A DNA stretch of 64,000 nt from Sutcliffiella horikoshii (GTDB lineage: Bacteria > Bacillota > Bacilli > Bacillales > Bacillaceae_I). Under the pieces are notes generated by a model. The model saw nothing but the letters and a program-made list of their open reading frames with translations. It made no database searches and was not told the origin of the DNA. The position numbers and the translations under genes are program-made. The stretch lies in contig NZ_VTEV01000004.1 in assembly GCF_008180725.1 (NCBI RefSeq), positions 62,001 through 126,000 on the forward strand, in the 5' to 3' direction. Of this stretch, positions 63,470 through 64,000 are shown piece after piece. The stretch's first letter is position 1, and every line of letters starts with the position of its first letter.

Positions 63470-63480
63470 AGATATTCAGT

Positions 63481-63909
63481 TTATCTGTTCGTTAAGAACG
63501 TCCCATCCAACTCTCGCATCTTATCATAAGCATCCAAAAGGTGAGCAGGTACAACCGTCCTACCAAACACCCACGCATTTTTTTCGATTTGTCGCATCAA
63601 GATTTCTTTTTCATCTTCTCCTCCATACATTAGGATCCTCAAGTCATGCTTGTTTTTCTTAAAATCCAGGAAATAGCCGATTTCATGGAAGAGTATGAGT
63701 TTCACAAAGTTTTCATCTGTTTCTCTAATTTTATTGTTAATCTTCGCTTTGTATCCGTTAATCTGTAAATAATTGAATTTAATTGTGTTAGTGGAAATAT
63801 TAAAACTCATTGGGGCTTTCAAGTTATTGTCAAATTCATAATTAATATCTAAACCAAGTTCCTCAAGTGTTTTATTGATTATGTTTTCAATATTCCATAT
63901 GTATAACAT
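63481..63909 (-). CDS. ImmA/IrrE-like protein with altered HExxH
   Basis: 142 residues. The domain layout of M78-type peptidases is present: FNISTNTIKFN, then KLILFHEIGYFLDFKKNK, EKNAWVFGRTVVPAHLL. The motif, however, is HEIGY rather than HEIGH, so one zinc-ligand histidine is replaced by tyrosine; the codon TAT is clear in the sequence. Intact family members cleave repressors in mobile elements or are metalloprotease toxin partners. No repressor gene is beside it in the window. Either a pseudo-enzyme or a variant metal site. Confidence 0.7.
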   Translation of the reverse strand: MLYIWNIENIINKTLEELGLDINYEFDNNLKAPMSFNISTNTIKFNYLQINGYKAKINNKIRETDENFVKLILFHEIGYFLDFKKNKHDLRILMYGGEDEKEILMRQIEKNAWVFGRTVVPAHLLDAYDKMRELDGTFLTNR

Positions 63910-64000
63910 CGCTACAAATCACTACCTTTTTAAGAAACTATCATTTATATAGTAAGTATAGTTTTTTTGCCGGGTGAATACTACCGAAAAATAAGTAATT

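Overview
The window is a low-GC, spore-forming Firmicute chromosome of the Bacillaceae type. The evidence is a complete spoIIIAA-AH operon, spoIVB, spo0A, and the yqh/yqi backbone order accB-accC-yqhY-nusB-folD-xseA-xseB-ispA-dxs-tlyA/yqxC-argR-recN-spoIVB-spo0A-yqiK-yqzF-bkdR-ptb-bcd-buk-lpdV-bkdAA-bkdAB-bkdB. It is not the B. subtilis group itself, because an OLE RNA gene with its partner oapA sits between ispA and dxs. The species cannot be named from the sequence alone.

Positions 1-26000 are an accessory region of short, mostly monocistronic genes with many small membrane proteins. It holds the end of an SbtA-type bicarbonate permease followed by a cysteine-free beta-carbonic-anhydrase-like protein, a CBO0543 membrane protein, a secreted PHB-depolymerase-type esterase, lipoproteins, a glycosyltransferase-like protein, GNATs, a Nudix hydrolase, oxidoreductases and a PstS-like membrane protein. 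It also holds a second class-II lysyl-tRNA synthetase behind a T-box with an AAA specifier, an M50-like protease, a methyltransferase, a DUF421 protein, an Rrf2 regulator paired with a nitroreductase, and a BCCT transporter. Decayed fragments and an IS6-like MITE with an 8-bp target duplication are present.

Positions 26000-64000 are conserved backbone. They carry sporulation signalling and the SpoIIIA channel, fatty-acid and one-carbon/isoprenoid precursors, DNA repair, the OLE ribonucleoprotein, and the sigma-54/BkdR-controlled branched-chain keto-acid pathway (Leu/Ile/Val to branched acyl-CoA). A NERD-domain gene and a repeat array interrupt the backbone between spoIIIAH and accB.

Two repeat systems stand out. 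(1) Four intergenic arrays (about 18.7, 33.1, 46.9 and 62.2 kb) repeat a short core every 20-21 bp, i.e. two helical turns. Two of them share a TTCGGaCAA/TTCGGtCAA core; the other two have unrelated cores. I do not recognise a described element of this kind, and it is my best candidate for something new. (2) A roughly 130-bp self-complementary element (GTTGATT...AATCAAC ends, core GAGACCCCGC...GAGGAGGCTC) occurs three times inside the bkd operon, once inside the spoIIIA operon, and once in reverse inside the MITE. A third, smaller family (core GAAATAATTGGTATTAAGC) lies directly after terminator-like hairpins at four places in the accessory region.
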